A stretch of DNA of 64,000 nt. It comes from Variovorax paradoxus. GTDB taxonomy: Bacteria; Pseudomonadota; Gammaproteobacteria; Burkholderiales; Burkholderiaceae_C. The notes beneath the pieces were generated by a model. It was given only the letters and a program-made list of their open reading frames with translations, searched no databases and was not told where the DNA came from. The stretch lies in NCBI GenBank assembly GCA_016806145.1, contig CP063166.1, forward strand, positions 62,001 through 126,000, written 5' to 3'. Each line of letters begins with the position of its first letter. The stretch's first letter is position 1. Position numbers and translations under genes: made by a program. Positions 61,148 through 64,000 of this stretch are shown here, piece by piece.

Positions 61148-63142
61148 ATGCCCGCTCCCAACATTCCCCAGATCCGCCTCTATCAAGACTGGCTGCGCGA
61201 GACGCGCGGCCTCGCTTTCGACCACTACGACGCCCTGTGGCGCTGGTCCGTCACCGAGCTCGATGCCTTCTGGCAGAGCATCTGGGACTACGCCCGCATC
61301 GCGTCGCCCACGCCGCACACGGCCGTGCTCGCCGAGTCGCGCATGCCGGGCGCGCGCTGGTTCCCCGGGGCCCAGGTCAACTATGCGCGCGAGGTGTTGC
61401 GCCATGCCGACGCGGCCCATGCGGCCGGCATGCCCGCGATCGTCAGCGACAACGAACGCGGCGAGGTGCGCGAGCTGTCGTGGCCCGAGCTGCGGCGCCA
61501 GGTCGCGTCGGTCGCGCTCATGCTGAAGTCGCTCGGCGTGAAGCGCGGCGACCGCGTCGCGGCCTACATGCCCAACGTGCCCGAGACCATGGTGGCCTTC
61601 CTCGCCTGCTCGAGCATCGGCGCGATCTGGAGCGTGTGCGCGCCCGACATGGGCACGGCCGCCGTGGCCGACCGCTTCCGCCAGATCGAGCCCAGCCTGC
61701 TGATCGCGGTCGACGGCGTGCACTACGGCGGCAAGCCGCTCGACCGCAGCGCCGTGCTGCGGGAACTGCGCGACCAGCTGCCGAGCGTGCGCCGGCTGCT
61801 GCTCGTGCCCTCGCCGCATGCCGCGGGCGAGGTGGCGCACGACGTCGACTGGGCCCGCGCCGCCGCGCGCGACGATGCCGAGGTCGCCGCCTTCGAGCCC
61901 GAGTGGCTGCCCTTCGACCATCCGATCTGGATCGTCTACTCGAGCGGCACCACCGGCCTGCCCAAGCCCATCGTGCACGGCCAGGGCGGGATCATCCTCA
62001 CCATGCACGCCTGCGGCCTGCACAACGACGTGGGCGCGAGCTATGGCGCCAACAACTTCGGCGAGCGCTACCACTGGTACAGCTCCACGGGCTGGGTGAT
62101 GTGGAACTCGCAGCTGTCGGGCCTGGCCTTCGGCGCCACCATCTGCATCTACGACGGCAACCCGGCCGGCAGCAAGGAGAAGCCCGACTGGGGCGTGCTG
62201 TGGCGCTTCGTCGCACGGCACGAGGTCACCTTCTTCGGCGCGGGCGCGGCCTACTTCACCAACTGCATGAAGGCCGGGCTGGTCGCGAAGGACTGCGGCG
62301 ACCTGTCGCGCGTGCGCGCGCTCGGCAGCACCGGCTCGCCGCTGCCCGAGGAGGTGCAGCGCTGGGGCACGCAGCAGCTGCTCGACGCGGGCTCGAAGGA
62401 CGTGTGGTGGTGCAACATCTCGGGCGGCACCGATTTCTGCGGCGCCTTCGTCGGCGGCCACCGCGAACTGCCCGAGGTGCCGGGCCAGATGCAGTGCCGC
62501 GAGCTCGGCCATGCGGTCGAGGCCTGGAACGAGCAGGGCCAGCCGGTGATCGGCGAGGTCGGCGAGCTGGTCTGCACCCAGCCGATCCCGTCGATGCCGC
62601 TCTACTTCTGGGGCGACGAGGGCAATGCGCGCTACGTCTCGAGCTACTTCGACACCTACCCCGGCGTCTGGCGCCACGGCGACTGGATCCGGATCGGCAA
62701 CGACGGCGGCTGCATCATCTACGGCCGCAGCGACGCCACCATCAACCGCCAGGGCCTGCGCATGGGCACCAGCGAGATCTACAGCGCGGTCGAGGGCCTG
62801 CCCGAGGTGCTCGACTCGATGGTGGTCGACCTCGAGTACCTGGGCCGCGAGAGCTACATGCCGCTGTTCGTGGTGCTGCGCCCGGGCGTCGCGCTCGACG
62901 ATGCGGTGCGCGCGCGGCTCAATCATGCGATCAAGACCTCGCTGTCGCCGCGCTTCGTGCCCAACGACATCTTCCAGGTGGCCGAGATCCCGCGCACCCT
63001 CTCGGGCAAGAAGCAGGAGCTGCCGATCAAGAAGCTGCTGCTGGGCCAGCCGATCGAGAAGGTGGTGAACCGCGAGGCGATGGCCAACCCCGGCAGCCTC
63101 GACTGGTACGTGGCCTTCGCGGCGCAACGCGCGTCCGTATGA
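61148..63142 (+). CDS. aacS: Acetoacetyl-CoA synthetase
   Basis: This is a 664-residue ANL ligase of the acetoacetate-CoA ligase family. The P-loop is IVYSSGTTGLPKPIVHGQGG. Other marks are 'YHWYSSTGWVMWNSQLSGLA', the 'VWWCNISGGTDFCGAFVGGH' motif characteristic of this enzyme, and the catalytic Lys in LSGKKQELPIKKLLL. It converts acetoacetate, ATP and CoA to acetoacetyl-CoA. It is divergent from an operon ending in fumarylacetoacetase, which makes acetoacetate. This suggests shared control and a direct metabolic link. Confidence 0.94.
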   Translation: MPAPNIPQIRLYQDWLRETRGLAFDHYDALWRWSVTELDAFWQSIWDYARIASPTPHTAVLAESRMPGARWFPGAQVNYAREVLRHADAAHAAGMPAIVSDNERGEVRELSWPELRRQVASVALMLKSLGVKRGDRVAAYMPNVPETMVAFLACSSIGAIWSVCAPDMGTAAVADRFRQIEPSLLIAVDGVHYGGKPLDRSAVLRELRDQLPSVRRLLLVPSPHAAGEVAHDVDWARAAARDDAEVAAFEPEWLPFDHPIWIVYSSGTTGLPKPIVHGQGGIILTMHACGLHNDVGASYGANNFGERYHWYSSTGWVMWNSQLSGLAFGATICIYDGNPAGSKEKPDWGVLWRFVARHEVTFFGAGAAYFTNCMKAGLVAKDCGDLSRVRALGSTGSPLPEEVQRWGTQQLLDAGSKDVWWCNISGGTDFCGAFVGGHRELPEVPGQMQCRELGHAVEAWNEQGQPVIGEVGELVCTQPIPSMPLYFWGDEGNARYVSSYFDTYPGVWRHGDWIRIGNDGGCIIYGRSDATINRQGLRMGTSEIYSAVEGLPEVLDSMVVDLEYLGRESYMPLFVVLRPGVALDDAVRARLNHAIKTSLSPRFVPNDIFQVAEIPRTLSGKKQELPIKKLLLGQPIEKVVNREAMANPGSLDWYVAFAAQRASV

Positions 63143-63149
63143 TGGCGCG

Positions 63150-63608
63150 ATGCTTTCCAGACGCAACGTAGTCCTTCTCGCGATCGCCACCGGCGCGGCC
63201 GCCGCCGCGCTCCTGAGCGCCTGCGCCACCTCCTCCTCCCCGGCGCCCGCGGCCGCGGGCGCGCCGCTCGTCGTGAGCGGCACCGTGAGCTACCGCGAGC
63301 GCATCGCGCTCGATCCCGCGGCCGAGGTGCGCGTGCAGCTGCTCGACGTCTCGCGCATGGACGCGCCCTCGGTCGTGCTGGCCGAGCAGCGCATCCGCGC
63401 CGACGGCCGCCAGCCGCCGTTCGCCTACACGCTGCAGGTCGACGCGGCGCGCATCGATCCGCGCATGCGCTACGCCGTGGCCGCGCGCATCGTGCGCGGC
63501 GAGCAGCTGCTGTTCATCAACGACACGCAGTACAGCGTGCTCACGCAGGGCCAGGGCACGCGCGCCGACCTGGTGCTGGTGCGCGTCACGCCCGCGCCGC
63601 CGCGCTGA
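63150..63608 (+). CDS. YbaY-like lipoprotein
   Basis: This is a 152-residue lipoprotein with lipobox LLSAC (Cys near residue 25). A domain of the YbaY / type III secretion lipoprotein-chaperone-like family follows: VVSGTVSYRERIALDPAAEV, 'LLDVSRMDAPSVVLAEQRIR', FAYTLQVDAARIDPRMRYAV. The family consists of small beta-sandwich periplasmic proteins with poorly known roles. It begins 8 bases after aacS and may be read through from it, although there is no obvious functional link. Confidence 0.85.
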   Translation: MLSRRNVVLLAIATGAAAAALLSACATSSSPAPAAAGAPLVVSGTVSYRERIALDPAAEVRVQLLDVSRMDAPSVVLAEQRIRADGRQPPFAYTLQVDAARIDPRMRYAVAARIVRGEQLLFINDTQYSVLTQGQGTRADLVLVRVTPAPPR

Positions 63609-63611
63609 TCT

Positions 63612-64000
63612 TCAATGTAGAAGTTCGTAGAGCACCATCTTCGTCTGCCGGCCGCGCAATTCCACCTGCTCCTCGACGCGGCGCGTCGCCAGCCGGCCCT
63701 TGATCCCGGCATGGGTCACCTCCGACACCAGCAGCTGCGTGCCGAGCTGCTTGTTGATGCCCTCGATGCGGCTCGCCACGTTGATCACGTCGCCGAAGGC
63801 CGTGTACGACAGCCGGTCGTTCGAGCCCAGCACGCCCGCGATCACCATGCCCGTGTGGATGCCCACGCGGGTGCGGAACTCGGGCAGCGCCTGGCTCAGC
63901 CACTGCCGGTTGAGCGCGTGCATCTCGGCCTGCAGCTCGAGCGCCGCGAGGCAGGCCTTGTACTCGGCATCGGGCAGGTCGGCGGGCGCGCCCCACAGCA
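63612..64000 (-). CDS. Class III adenylate/guanylate cyclase domain, C-terminal part
   Basis: This is the last 129 residues of a gene that enters from the right edge. The conserved class III cyclase core VGIHTGMVIAGVLGSNDRLS, YTAFGDVINVASRIEGIN and preceding 'DAEYKACLAALELQAEMHAL' are present. The GDxVNxASR transition-state segment, with its Asn and Arg, is intact, so the enzyme is likely active. The N-terminal metal-binding Asp lies beyond the window. Family relatives in this group often carry CHASE2 or FHA sensor domains, which cannot be seen here. The stop lies 4 bases from that of the lipoprotein gene. Confidence 0.9.
   Translation of the reverse strand, partial: LWGAPADLPDAEYKACLAALELQAEMHALNRQWLSQALPEFRTRVGIHTGMVIAGVLGSNDRLSYTAFGDVINVASRIEGINKQLGTQLLVSEVTHAGIKGRLATRRVEEQVELRGRQTKMVLYELLH

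Noticed and set aside
61127..63283. 718-codon open frame opposite acetoacetyl-CoA synthetase
   Set aside because: It is antisense to a clear full-length enzyme and shows the same His/Arg/Ala-rich shadow composition.

Overview
The window is 64 kb of very GC-rich chromosomal DNA. The gene content points to a betaproteobacterium of the Comamonadaceae, most likely Variovorax or a close relative. The evidence is a complete aerobic benzoyl-CoA (box) pathway with BoxR, several tripartite tricarboxylate (Bug/TctC) receptors, many LysR/MocR/TetR/PaaX/Rrf2/sigma-54 regulators, and REP-like intergenic repeats. This assignment comes from gene content and style, not from a database search. I see no rRNA, tRNA, CRISPR array, insertion sequence or prophage; coding density is high, and 4-base ATGA overlaps are common inside operons.

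Layout. 1-4.7 kb: end of an RcnB-like gene, a CysB-type LysR regulator, a TetR regulator with two matching operators, a 37-residue membrane peptide, an alpha/beta hydrolase and a fatty acid desaturase. 4.8-11.3 kb: an orphan Bug receptor with a four-domain rhodanese protein, the cell-division operon minCDE, a uracil/xanthine-type permease and a hotdog thioesterase. 11.3-19.2 kb: an AsmA-like protein; a mevalonate-type locus (class II HMG-CoA reductase with TctA/TctB-like transporter genes and a divergent MocR regulator); an atypical crotonase divergent from a PaaX-type regulator. 19.3-24.4 kb: feruloyl-CoA synthase, a carnitine-dehydrogenase-like enzyme, a periplasmic binding protein and a beta-keto acid cleavage enzyme (BKACE). 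24.5-35.8 kb: a DUF1090 protein, a Crp/Fnr regulator, a flavin monooxygenase, a poly-glycine lipoprotein, a GlxA/AraC regulator, a Bug-hydrolase-aminotransferase operon and a convergent sigma-54 activator.

35.7-51.4 kb is the benzoate island. BoxR (45.2 kb, plus) sits between two divergent transcription units. Leftward run a DUF4863 protein, boxD, benzoate-CoA ligase, an alpha/beta hydrolase and a complete branched-chain-type ABC transporter. Rightward run boxC, boxB, boxA and a MaoC-like protein, ending in a strong hairpin. TGCA repeats characteristic of BoxR/BzdR operators overlap readable promoters on both sides. Together these genes import benzoate, activate it to benzoyl-CoA, epoxidise and cleave the ring, and oxidise the semialdehyde.

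51.4-64 kb: a Gly/Ala-rich secreted protein, a phosphopantetheinyl transferase, an Rrf2/flavoprotein pair, and a seven-gene leftward operon (TetR, NitT/TauT-type ABC transporter with two permeases, cyclase-family hydrolase, fumarylacetoacetase). That operon is divergent from acetoacetyl-CoA synthetase across two tandem TetR-like operators. A YbaY-like lipoprotein and a truncated class III adenylate cyclase close the window. A recurring metabolic theme is chemistry that yields acetoacetate (fumarylacetoacetase, BKACE, probable mevalonate catabolism), with acetoacetyl-CoA synthetase available to salvage it.
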